Below the pieces are notes generated by a model. That model saw only the letters and a program-made list of their open reading frames with translations. It searched no databases and was not told where the DNA came from. Shown piece by piece: positions 9,469-17,004 of a stretch of DNA of 64,000 nucleotides. The translations under genes and the position numbers were made by a program. The DNA comes from Pedobacter cryoconitis (GTDB lineage Bacteria; Bacteroidota; Bacteroidia; Sphingobacteriales; Sphingobacteriaceae). The DNA lies in assembly GCF_001590605.1 (NCBI RefSeq), contig NZ_CP014504.1:806001-870000 (forward strand), in the 5' to 3' direction. Within the stretch, counting starts at the first letter, position 1, and every line of letters begins with the position of its first letter.

Positions 9469-10497
9469 ATGATGAATAAGAACTTAAAAACAATAGCTGT
9501 CCTTTTGTTATGTTTTGCAGCTAACCTGGCTTATGGACAAGAAAAATACGTTATGGTTATCCATGGGGGAGCGGGGACCATTACCAGAAAAAATATGAGC
9601 CCTGAAAAGGAAGCAGCTTACGTTGCTGCATTAACTAAAGCATTACAGACAGGATATGAGGTGTTGAAATCCGGAAAGACCAGTTTAGATGCAGTAGAAG
9701 CTACTATTCATGTGATGGAAGATTCTCCATTATTTAATGCCGGAAAAGGTGCTGTATTTACCCATGACGGGAAAAATGAAATGGATGCTGCAATTATGGA
9801 CGGGAAAACAATGATGGCAGGAGCTGTGGCAGGAGTAACGACAATTAAAAACCCTATCTCGGCAGCAAGGGCTGTAATGGAAAAATCTGAACACGTGATG
9901 ATGGTTGGCCCTGGTGCAGAATCATTTGCGAAACAGGCTGGAATTGAAATTGTTGATCCTGAATATTTTTATACTAAGGAGCGTTGGGACGGCTTGCAAA
10001 AAGCTATTCAGGAAGATTCTACGAAGTCTGTTTTAGACCATGGTAATAAAAAATCGATGAAATTAGGTACTATTAACCCTGATTATAAATTTGGTACTGT
10101 AGGGGCGGTAGCCTTGGATAAAAATGGAAATCTGGCGGCGGGTACTTCTACTGGTGGAATGACTAATAAAAAATATGGCCGGATAGGGGATTCTCCGATC
10201 ATTGGTGCAGGGACTTATGCAAATAATGCAACAGCTGGTATTTCATGTACAGGATGGGGCGAATTCTATATTCGCAATGTAGTCGCTCATGATATTTCGG
10301 CCATGATGGAATATAAAAATATGTCTGTGGCAGATGCTTCCCGTGCTGCATTGGATAAAGTAGGGAAAATGGGTGGTGATGGTGGTCTGATTGCCATGGA
10401 TGCAAAAGGTAACGTAAGTATGCCTTTCAATACCGAAGGGATGTACAGAGGTACCGTTACTGAAAACGGGAAGATTGAAGTGTTAATTTATAAATAA
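9469..10497 (+). CDS. exported isoaspartyl peptidase/L-asparaginase (Ntn hydrolase)
   Basis: 342 residues, plant-type (type III) asparaginase family. A signal peptide covers about residues 1-23 (cut after LAYG). HGGAG lies near residue 33. The autocatalytic site is the Thr of FGTVGAVALD, Thr210 in this numbering, which becomes the N-terminal nucleophile of the beta subunit; GTSTGGMTNKKYGR and GAGTYANN follow, as in the family. These enzymes cleave beta-aspartyl dipeptides and asparagine. Placed 8 bp before a cyanophycinase gene, the likely job is splitting beta-Asp-Arg (or beta-Asp-Lys) dipeptides in the periplasm. That role is inferred from context; the family assignment is firm. Confidence 0.93.
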   Translation: MMNKNLKTIAVLLLCFAANLAYGQEKYVMVIHGGAGTITRKNMSPEKEAAYVAALTKALQTGYEVLKSGKTSLDAVEATIHVMEDSPLFNAGKGAVFTHDGKNEMDAAIMDGKTMMAGAVAGVTTIKNPISAARAVMEKSEHVMMVGPGAESFAKQAGIEIVDPEYFYTKERWDGLQKAIQEDSTKSVLDHGNKKSMKLGTINPDYKFGTVGAVALDKNGNLAAGTSTGGMTNKKYGRIGDSPIIGAGTYANNATAGISCTGWGEFYIRNVVAHDISAMMEYKNMSVADASRAALDKVGKMGGDGGLIAMDAKGNVSMPFNTEGMYRGTVTENGKIEVLIYK

Positions 10498-10504
10498 AGG
10501 GACG

Positions 10505-11386
10505 ATGATTTATAAAATTCAACTGCGTATTCCCCATTTAATTTTCCTGGTCTTATTGTTTGTAGTGCATTCGTCACTTGCGCAATATAAAACCAAGCCA
10601 GTAGTGCCGGTTTTACCAAAAGGAAGCTTATTTATTATAGGAGGCGGTGATCGTTCTCCTGAACTCATCAGCGCGCTGATCAAAACGGCCAATCTCAGAC
10701 CGGATGATTATATTATAGTCTTACCTATGGCAACAGCCGAGCCGGAAGCTTCATTTGAAGCGATTAAAACACAATTGTCGGCAGTTGCTAAAAATAATAT
10801 CTACAGTTTCAATTTTGCGGGAGAGAAAGTACGGGACCAGTCCTGGCTTGATTCTCTGGCAGGGGCAAAGTTGGTTTTTATTACCGGTGGAGATCAGAAC
10901 CGTTTCATGAAAGTTGTTCTGAATACCCCAGTTTACAGCGCAATTCATAAAGCCTATCAAAACGGGGCGACTATTGCTGGCACCAGTGCCGGAGCTGCGG
11001 TAATGAGTAAACATATGATTACCGGAAACCAGTTGCTGGATAACAATTACAGGGAAACATTCAATAAACTCAAAGCAGATAATATCGAATTTGAAACTGG
11101 AATGGGGTTGTTGGATTCCGTAATTATCGATCAGCATTTTATAAAACGCAGTCGTTACAATCGTCTTTTATCTGCAATCACTGCCTATCCGGGATATGAT
11201 TGTATCGGAATTGACGAAGGCACAGCCATCATTGTACAAGGTAAAAACATTACCGTAGCCGGGGTAAGCCAGGTAATCCGGGTAGCTGATCCTGAAAAGA
11301 TGAAGGTCCGGGAAAACCAGCTGGTTACTTTTGATAATTTAAGGTTTAGCGTTTATGGACCCGGAGATAAGTTTAAGCTGAAGTAG
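10505..11386 (+). CDS. exported cyanophycinase (peptidase family S51)
   Basis: 293 residues with a signal peptide (about 1-26, ending SSLAQ). Conserved S51/cyanophycinase features: FIIGGGDRSPELI near the start, FITGGDQNRFM, nucleophile Ser161 in GTSAGAAVMS, the catalytic His in DQHFIKRSRYNRL, and GIDEGTAIIV. Cyanophycinases release beta-Asp-Arg dipeptides from multi-L-arginyl-poly-L-aspartate, and an isoaspartyl peptidase, encoded just upstream, completes the breakdown. Here both are exported and linked to SusCD, suggesting scavenging of external polymer. Some S51 proteins of heterotrophs may have other peptide substrates, so the substrate is a strong inference only. Confidence 0.9.
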   Translation: MIYKIQLRIPHLIFLVLLFVVHSSLAQYKTKPVVPVLPKGSLFIIGGGDRSPELISALIKTANLRPDDYIIVLPMATAEPEASFEAIKTQLSAVAKNNIYSFNFAGEKVRDQSWLDSLAGAKLVFITGGDQNRFMKVVLNTPVYSAIHKAYQNGATIAGTSAGAAVMSKHMITGNQLLDNNYRETFNKLKADNIEFETGMGLLDSVIIDQHFIKRSRYNRLLSAITAYPGYDCIGIDEGTAIIVQGKNITVAGVSQVIRVADPEKMKVRENQLVTFDNLRFSVYGPGDKFKLK

Positions 11387-11467
11387 CTCAATTAAAACGC
11401 ACAGTCATTTTTTACGAAATGGCTGTGTTGTTCAGAAATATCTTAGCTTAAGGGTAAAAAATATAAG

Positions 11468-12010
11468 ATGAAGATATTGGCTGAAACCAGTCGTTTAGTT
11501 TTGCGGGAGCTCTTATGGTCTGATACTGAAGGTATGTATGAAATGTATACTGATCCTTTAGTTCTTCAGTATTTGGATGAAAAGCCATTTACTCATATCA
11601 AACAGGCAGAGGATGCTATTGAGTTTATCAGAAAGCAATACATTGATCATGGAACTGGCCGGCTTGCGGTGCTCAAAAAAGAAACAAATGAATTTATAGG
11701 CTGGGCAGGGTTAAAATATGTAACCGCAAGCTATAATAACCATAGCAACTACTATGAAGTCGGCTATCGGTTTATGCAGAGATACTGGGGTAAAGGTTAT
11801 GCCACAGAAGCTGCTCAAGCTTCTGTGGACTTTGGTTTTAATGAATTAAAACTCCATGAAATCTATGCTATGGCAGATTCTGGCAATGTAAGTTCAAGAA
11901 TGGTGCTGGAAAAAATAGGGATGCATTGTCTGGAGAAGTTTGATTTATCAGGACATGAACATGACTGGTTTAAAATTACCAGGATGCAATGGGAGAAAGG
12001 GAGCTCTTAG
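11468..12010 (+). CDS. GNAT N-acetyltransferase (RimJ/RimL-like)
   Basis: 180 residues with the RimJ/RimL-type opening (TSRLVLRELLWSDTEGMYEMYTD, first ~20 shown family-like), acetyl-CoA binding segment RYWGKGYATEA (about residues 109-119), and the C-terminal VSSRMVLEKIGM motif. These enzymes acetylate protein N-termini, amino acids or antibiotics; nothing here identifies the acceptor. It lies 81 bp after the cyanophycinase gene with a weak hairpin between, so it may be a separate unit. Confidence 0.87.
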   Translation: MKILAETSRLVLRELLWSDTEGMYEMYTDPLVLQYLDEKPFTHIKQAEDAIEFIRKQYIDHGTGRLAVLKKETNEFIGWAGLKYVTASYNNHSNYYEVGYRFMQRYWGKGYATEAAQASVDFGFNELKLHEIYAMADSGNVSSRMVLEKIGMHCLEKFDLSGHEHDWFKITRMQWEKGSS

Positions 12011-12349
12011 TGCGTACCGATTCAAAACCATCAATATCAAGGGTTTTTAGTTAAAATTTGTTAAATCTATATCAACAAATAGCTTTTCGCGCTAAATCGA
12101 TCTTTCAAATACTATATTTGTAACAGGTTTGTTTCAGAACGCTAACCATTTGATGTTCACCTTAATACTAATTAATGAAATCCATATTACTGTAATCAGC
12201 CTGCCTTTTCTAAGGGTTTATTAGCGCAGTCCCCAATTATTTAATGATTCACTTTTTTTTATGCACTGACATTATATAAATAGTCTTTACATTGTGATTA
12301 CAATCTATAGGAATTAAAACGCAGATCTCAGCTTTAACAATTTATTACT
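12011..12349 (+). promoter_or_regulatory. 339-bp leader region with a TATATTTG box
   Basis: No gene seen. A -7-like TATATTTG is at 12113-12120, about 230 bp before the next start codon, which would give a long A/T-rich leader. No riboswitch fold was recognised. Confidence 0.35.
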
Positions 12350-14911
12350 ATGCAGGTTAAAGAACTCACCTTCTTTCTATTTCATTTTCCCGGCAAAAAA
12401 CAACAGCTATGCAGTATAATCCTTGCATTAATGGTCACTGTTTTAGGCATCAACGTTGTATATGCACAGCAATCTATAGTGATCACCGGAAAAATAACGG
12501 ATGGACAAACCGGTGAGGCTATACCGTATGCAACTATCTTTGTAAAGCTCAAAAATGGAACAATCAAGGGTACTGCTTCTGATTTCGATGGACTATATCA
12601 TTTAGCGATTCCTCATGATATTGCCAACGACTCTATCTATACGGCCTATGTCAGTTATTTGCCCGGCAAAAAACTGTTGCCTAAAACTCCGCATACTATA
12701 GTTGATTTTCAATTAGCGGTTAACGGGCGCACTTTAAATGGAGTTACCATCAGCCCTAAAACTTATGTAAACCCAGCCTGGGAAATCATGGATAATCTGG
12801 TTAAAAACAAGCCCGTCAATGATCAGAAATATCTGAAAAGTTATCAATATCAGAGCTATAACCGTATTGAGATATCGGTCACTAATATCAGTGAGAAGAT
12901 GAAGAAAAATAAGGTGATTAAACAGGTTTTACCCTTGATGGAGAATTTGCAGAAGATTGCCGGGGAAGAGGGAACACCTATTTTACCCATATTTATGTCT
13001 GAAACAGTTTCTGATTATAAATATACCACCAGTCCGGAACGCAAGACAGAAAATGTGCTGCGGACCAAAGTAAGTGGGGTAGGCATAGAAGATGAAACAT
13101 TGATTTCTCAATTAGTAGGCTCTACGTTTTTGCAGTATAACTTTTACAGTAACTTTCTAAAACTCGCCAACAAAGATTTCATCTCGCCTACCAGTGACAA
13201 CTGGAAAACACATTATAATTATGAGCTGATTGATGCTTATGATAAAATAAATGGCAGAGAATGCTATAAAATTGAATTCAAGCCAAAAAGATCACATGAT
13301 CTGGCTTTTGAAGGGGTGATGTGGATTACAAGAGATAGCTACGCCTTATTCCAGATTGATTGTAAAGTTTCAAAAGATGCAAACCTGAACTTTTTAAACA
13401 AAATCAGGATACAGCAGGCGATGGTAAAGGCAGAAGGGACTACTGCATGGTTACCAGGACAGACCCGTATCGTTGTGAATGTAGGGACTACACAAAAGAA
13501 ATTATCTGGTTTTATTGCCAAGTTCTATTTATCCAATAAAAATATTGAAGTCAATAAGAACTATCCGGCTTCAGATTTTAAAGAGAGCCTGGTGATGAGT
13601 AAAGATGTCAATAAAAAAGATGACCAGTACTGGGTGAAAAATCGTGCAGATTCCCTGACTGCTGCTGATAAGGCCGTTTATAAAATGATAGACACTGTTA
13701 AGAATCTGCCTTTGGTGAAAACCTATGCGGATATAGCTGGGATGCTAATCAACGGCTATTATAAAGTCGGTAAGCTAAGTTTCGGCCCTTATCCTTACAC
13801 TTATAGCTATAACGATTTGGAAGGAAACGTACTTAGAATAGGGGCAACTACCAATACTAATTTTAGTGATAAACTGATTCTGAGTGGGTTTTTAAGTTAC
13901 GGATTCAGAGATGAGCGCTTTAAGTATAAAGCTGCTGTCGATTATATTTTTTCCCGTAAACCGTGGGTACAAGCGGGTGTTTCTTTTCAGCATGATATCG
14001 GTCAGACAGGTTATCAATTTGAGAATTTCATTAATAAAACGAATAATGTATTTATGGCTTCTATCCGGAATGGCAGAGTGATCAGAAGGGGGCCATTTAC
14101 TCAAAATATAAGTCAGGCTTATATTCAAACTGACATCACACCGACCATAAGAGGTAAACTGACTTTAGCTCACCGTACTTTTGACCCCTTATTCAATTTT
14201 CATTACCATGATCAGGCAGATCAGCGGACTTATAACCGGTATGAGGTTTCTGAAATTACCTCAGAAGTACAATGGACACCAGGAAGACGTTTGCTGGAAT
14301 CTTCTAAAATCAACAAAAGATTAATCATTGGGAATGGAAACAGTAATCCAATATTAACCTTCAGATATATCAGAGGGACTAAAGCTTTATATGGAGATTT
14401 CGACTACAACAAATTCTATTTTAACATTAGTCAGCGACCGCGTATGGGGATTTTGGGAATCGGGGATTATTCTCTGACCGCAGGATATATTCCAAGTGCA
14501 ATCCCTTATCCATTACTTGAAAATCACCGTTATAGCTTCAATACAATGCGCTTTATGGAATTTACAAGTGACAGGTTTATCTCGTTGAACTATACGCAAC
14601 ATATGGAAGGACTGATCACCAATAGTATTCCATTGTTAAAATCCTTAAATGTGCGTACTGTTGCTGTTCTGAATATACTGCAAGGCAGTCTATCAGATAA
14701 AAACAATGAGTCCTTTTTAAGAGGGCGTACCAATCTGAACCGGAGTTTAAATAATGTCCCATATGTAGAGATCGGTTATGGCGTAGAGAACATCTTTAAG
14801 ATTATCCGCATTGATTTCTTACATCGCCTCACTCAAAAGGAACATTTAAGTGAGCCTGGATTAGAGCCTTCAAACTTTGCAATCAGAACTACCTTACAAT
14901 TCCGCCTGTAA
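12350..14911 (+). CDS. DUF5686 outer-membrane protein with carboxypeptidase-regulatory-like N-domain
   Basis: 853 residues. A long N-terminus with a hydrophobic signal segment ends near VVYAQQ (about residue 41), followed by a CarboxypepD_reg-like beta domain (about 43-130: GKITDGQTGEAIPYATIFV, TASDFDGLYHL). The rest matches the DUF5686 family pattern of a large C-terminal beta-barrel with aromatic-rich strands ending in TTLQFRL. Family members are common in Bacteroidota and of unknown function. It is transcribed alone, and its last 18 bases overlap the end of the convergent HxlR gene. Confidence 0.85.
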   Translation: MQVKELTFFLFHFPGKKQQLCSIILALMVTVLGINVVYAQQSIVITGKITDGQTGEAIPYATIFVKLKNGTIKGTASDFDGLYHLAIPHDIANDSIYTAYVSYLPGKKLLPKTPHTIVDFQLAVNGRTLNGVTISPKTYVNPAWEIMDNLVKNKPVNDQKYLKSYQYQSYNRIEISVTNISEKMKKNKVIKQVLPLMENLQKIAGEEGTPILPIFMSETVSDYKYTTSPERKTENVLRTKVSGVGIEDETLISQLVGSTFLQYNFYSNFLKLANKDFISPTSDNWKTHYNYELIDAYDKINGRECYKIEFKPKRSHDLAFEGVMWITRDSYALFQIDCKVSKDANLNFLNKIRIQQAMVKAEGTTAWLPGQTRIVVNVGTTQKKLSGFIAKFYLSNKNIEVNKNYPASDFKESLVMSKDVNKKDDQYWVKNRADSLTAADKAVYKMIDTVKNLPLVKTYADIAGMLINGYYKVGKLSFGPYPYTYSYNDLEGNVLRIGATTNTNFSDKLILSGFLSYGFRDERFKYKAAVDYIFSRKPWVQAGVSFQHDIGQTGYQFENFINKTNNVFMASIRNGRVIRRGPFTQNISQAYIQTDITPTIRGKLTLAHRTFDPLFNFHYHDQADQRTYNRYEVSEITSEVQWTPGRRLLESSKINKRLIIGNGNSNPILTFRYIRGTKALYGDFDYNKFYFNISQRPRMGILGIGDYSLTAGYIPSAIPYPLLENHRYSFNTMRFMEFTSDRFISLNYTQHMEGLITNSIPLLKSLNVRTVAVLNILQGSLSDKNNESFLRGRTNLNRSLNNVPYVEIGYGVENIFKIIRIDFLHRLTQKEHLSEPGLEPSNFAIRTTLQFRL

Positions 14912-15250
14912 ATTGTTGATTTTACCCCAATCTGAAAGTGATTGGATTACCTGATCCATTGATTTTCCTAATGGTGATAATTCATAGGTATATAGTTTTT
15001 TTTTCAATGTGGATTCCTGCCTGAGAATCAATCCACTTTTTTCCAGTTCTTTTAATTGTAAGGCCAATACACGCTCACTAATAGCAGGAAGCTCTCCTTT
15101 AAGTTCAGAAAATCGCTTACTACCTTCGCGCAATTTTACCAGTAATGTAAGTTTCCACCGGCCACTTAACTGTGATAAGGTATACGCTGCATCGCATAAC
15201 CCATGTAATTTTTGTGCGTTGATATAATTGGTCGAAGTAATTTTTCTCAT
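14894..15250 (-). CDS. HxlR-family transcriptional regulator
   Basis: 118 residues, winged-helix HxlR type. Typical core: LSGRWKLTLLVKLREGSKRFSELKGEL, then ISERVLALQLKELEKSGLI, the recognition helix and wing. A single Cys at residue 19, just before the core, is where redox- or aldehyde-sensing HxlR proteins often have a sensor cysteine. It is divergent from a VOC-family gene, with a 16-bp palindrome in the 91-bp spacer, so it probably controls both itself and that gene. Confidence 0.9.
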   Translation of the reverse strand: MRKITSTNYINAQKLHGLCDAAYTLSQLSGRWKLTLLVKLREGSKRFSELKGELPAISERVLALQLKELEKSGLILRQESTLKKKLYTYELSPLGKSMDQVIQSLSDWGKINNLQAEL

Positions 15251-15273
15251 CTGATGAACAGGAAACCTGATCG

Positions 15274-15289
15274 CTTACAATTTTGTAAG
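15274..15289. promoter_or_regulatory. palindrome CTTACAA-TT-TTGTAAG, likely HxlR operator
   Basis: Perfect 7-bp arms around a 2-bp centre in the spacer between hxlR and the VOC gene, 24 bp from the HxlR start and about 40-55 bp upstream of the inferred VOC transcription start. This is the place for an operator that represses its own gene and acts on the neighbour. Confidence 0.55.
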
Positions 15290-15315
15290 TTCATTACTAT
15301 AAGCGCTTCCGGCTG

Positions 15316-15323
15316 TAAATTTG
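15316..15323 (+). promoter_or_regulatory. -7 promoter box TAAATTTG for the VOC gene
   Basis: Exact TAnnTTTG match 18 bp before the VOC-family start codon. Confidence 0.5.
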
Positions 15324-15341
15324 AAGATAAATTCTTAAATT

Positions 15342-15800
15342 ATGGCAACACTAAAAGATGATATCGGCATAACAGGCTTACACCATATTGCAATCAGAGC
15401 AGAAAATTTTGAACAGACTGTTCAGTTTTACACCGGAGTGATAGGGTATACCGTTAGTCATACCTGGTCATTACCGGAGTTTAAGCTTAAACAGGCGGCG
15501 ATGCTCAAATCGCGTGATGGTTTTAGTTACCTCGAAATATATGATAACCAAGCTGATATCCCCGCGCAGGGAAGGAAAAAACTAGCAAAAGAAGAATTCA
15601 TTCAAACTGCTTTATTACATATTTGCCTGACCGTCAAGGATTCAAAAAAAGCCTATGAAATGGCTATTGCAGGTGGAGCAACAGCTTGTCTTGAACCGAT
15701 GGTGCTGCATTTGGGCAATCCAGCTATTACGGTGCATAATTCATTGGTTTATAGTCCAAATGGAGAAGTGATAGAATTCATGGAAAAGGCAGGATTTTAA
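15342..15800 (+). CDS. VOC-family (glyoxalase/dioxygenase superfamily) protein
   Basis: 152 residues made of the paired beta-alpha-beta-beta-beta modules of the vicinal oxygen chelate fold. Likely metal ligands: His in LHHIAIRAENFEQ, Glu in SYLEIYDN, His in LLHICLTVKD and Glu in GEVIEFME, an H/E/H/E set that fits metal binding. The best guess is a lyase or dioxygenase of unknown substrate. Divergent from HxlR, which in other bacteria often controls aldehyde or quinone detoxification. Confidence 0.83.
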   Translation: MATLKDDIGITGLHHIAIRAENFEQTVQFYTGVIGYTVSHTWSLPEFKLKQAAMLKSRDGFSYLEIYDNQADIPAQGRKKLAKEEFIQTALLHICLTVKDSKKAYEMAIAGGATACLEPMVLHLGNPAITVHNSLVYSPNGEVIEFMEKAGF

Positions 15801-15821
15801 AGAGTGGATTTAATCCACTCT
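15801..15821. terminator. bidirectional palindromic terminator
   Basis: AGAGTGGATT / AATCCACTCT around one central base, directly after the VOC stop and touching the stop codon of the convergent peroxiredoxin gene. Confidence 0.6.
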
Positions 15822-16378
15822 TATCTTAAATAGTCCAATACCTCTTCTGCATTTTTATCAGGAGGAAAAACAGGATAAAAATATTTGGTGATTACTCCAT
15901 CTTCAAAGATCAGGGTAACCCGTTTCAAATACTTAAGGTGACCTACCAGGTGAAGTGGTAGGTTTAAGGCTTTTGTAAATGCCAGATTTTCATCACTTAA
16001 TAAGTCAAAAGGAAGATGCAGCCTTTCTTTTGACTCCAGCTGGTCCGCAGTTGATTGTGTACTCATTCCGTACACTTGTGTATTCAACTGTTTCAATTCC
16101 TGATAATGATCGCGAAAGGAACAGGCTTGTGGTGTACAACCTCTGGCACCGGGAATAGCATCCCAACCCTCAGGAAGCGGAACTTCTGCGGGCCCGGTCA
16201 TCGGATAACAATAAATTACCAAAAGGCCTTTAATCCTGGAAAGCGCTACTAATTCGCCATGCGTACTATGCAACGACAACTCAGGCATAGTTAAACCTAA
16301 CAGATGACTGCATGCTCCGTCATCTTCAGGAACAGGTAAACCCGGAGGCAGGATCTCTAAATTCGTCTGATCGGTCAT
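15821..16378 (-). CDS. peroxiredoxin-like (AhpC/TSA, PrxQ/BCP-type) protein
   Basis: 185 residues with a thioredoxin-like fold pattern. The peroxidatic-type motif is GCTPQACSFRD, with Cys81 in the usual place and Cys86 five residues on, the typical resolving Cys of PrxQ-type proteins. The stretch between the strand LLVIYCYPM and this motif is about 15 residues longer than in ordinary PrxQ, where YP(x)nTPGCT is compact. It should reduce peroxides with thiols; the insertion could change oligomer state or substrate. A GNAT gene precedes it by 5 bp, so the two are probably co-transcribed. Confidence 0.75.
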   Translation of the reverse strand: MTDQTNLEILPPGLPVPEDDGACSHLLGLTMPELSLHSTHGELVALSRIKGLLVIYCYPMTGPAEVPLPEGWDAIPGARGCTPQACSFRDHYQELKQLNTQVYGMSTQSTADQLESKERLHLPFDLLSDENLAFTKALNLPLHLVGHLKYLKRVTLIFEDGVITKYFYPVFPPDKNAEEVLDYLR

Positions 16379-16383
16379 CTTGC

Positions 16384-16893
16384 TTAGTTAATTGGGATTT
16401 CAAACAGACTGAAAGAACCGTGTTTATAATGCGCAGGTAAACTGCTGACATCATCCAGTTGTGTAACACCCAGGTAGTTGAAACCACAGCTGATATAGTA
16501 ATTATTCAATTTATCATTACCACTTCCAGTATCCAGTCTGACAAAAGAACGTTGATTTTCCTTCGCATACTGAGTTGCCCAGTCAACGATATGTTTAACA
16601 TATGAATTGCCTCTTAAGGAAGGATTTGTGGCGATACGGTGGATATAAACTGATGGATCTTTGTCTTTTTCTTTCCAGATGGCCGGATCATTAAGGGTAA
16701 TGCAGAAAGTACAGGCGAGTTGTCCGTCAACCATGATCTTATAATGCCTGTTTTCATCAATTTCTTTCTGAATAAGTGATCTTTCAAATCCTTGCCAGAA
16801 TAAAAGGCCTACTTTTTTCATATGCTCAGTTGCTTGATCGTAAAGGCCGAATATGGCGTCAATGTCTTTAGTGGTACTATGTGTAATTTCCAT
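16384..16893 (-). CDS. GNAT N-acetyltransferase
   Basis: 169 residues. GNAT fold: IHRIATNPSLRGNSYVKHIVDWA holds the beta4/alpha3 acetyl-CoA region, though the usual R/Q-x-x-G-x-G/A pyrophosphate loop is weak (SLRGNS). The C-terminal NNYYISCGFNYLG matches the conserved last helix and strand. The acceptor is unknown. It is divergent from the MocR regulator, with face-to-face promoters, and leads into the peroxiredoxin gene. Confidence 0.8.
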   Translation of the reverse strand: MEITHSTTKDIDAIFGLYDQATEHMKKVGLLFWQGFERSLIQKEIDENRHYKIMVDGQLACTFCITLNDPAIWKEKDKDPSVYIHRIATNPSLRGNSYVKHIVDWATQYAKENQRSFVRLDTGSGNDKLNNYYISCGFNYLGVTQLDDVSSLPAHYKHGSFSLFEIPIN

Positions 16894-16933
16894 AATGAAT
16901 TTTCTGTATAACTACTTTCTCTATTAATTAAGG

Positions 16934-16994
16934 CAAAGTTAAGGTAAATATTGCTATGTATGCAGATGCAGTTTTGTTATATTTGAGCATAGCA
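16934..16994. promoter_or_regulatory. divergent promoters and inverted repeat between GNAT and MocR genes
   Basis: Minus strand TAACTTTG (16934-16941) fits the -7 box of the GNAT gene; plus strand TATATTTG (16978-16985) fits the -7 box of the MocR gene. A 7-bp inverted repeat TGCTATG (16952-16958) / CATAGCA (16988-16994) brackets the MocR -7 box and is a candidate MocR binding site. Confidence 0.5.
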
Positions 16995-17004
16995 GTTTAA
17001 GATT

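Noticed and set aside
11387..11467. Terminator after the cyanophycinase gene
   Set aside because: A CACAGTCATTT / AAATGGCTGTG stem with a G-T pair exists, but there is no good T-run, so I did not list it as a feature.
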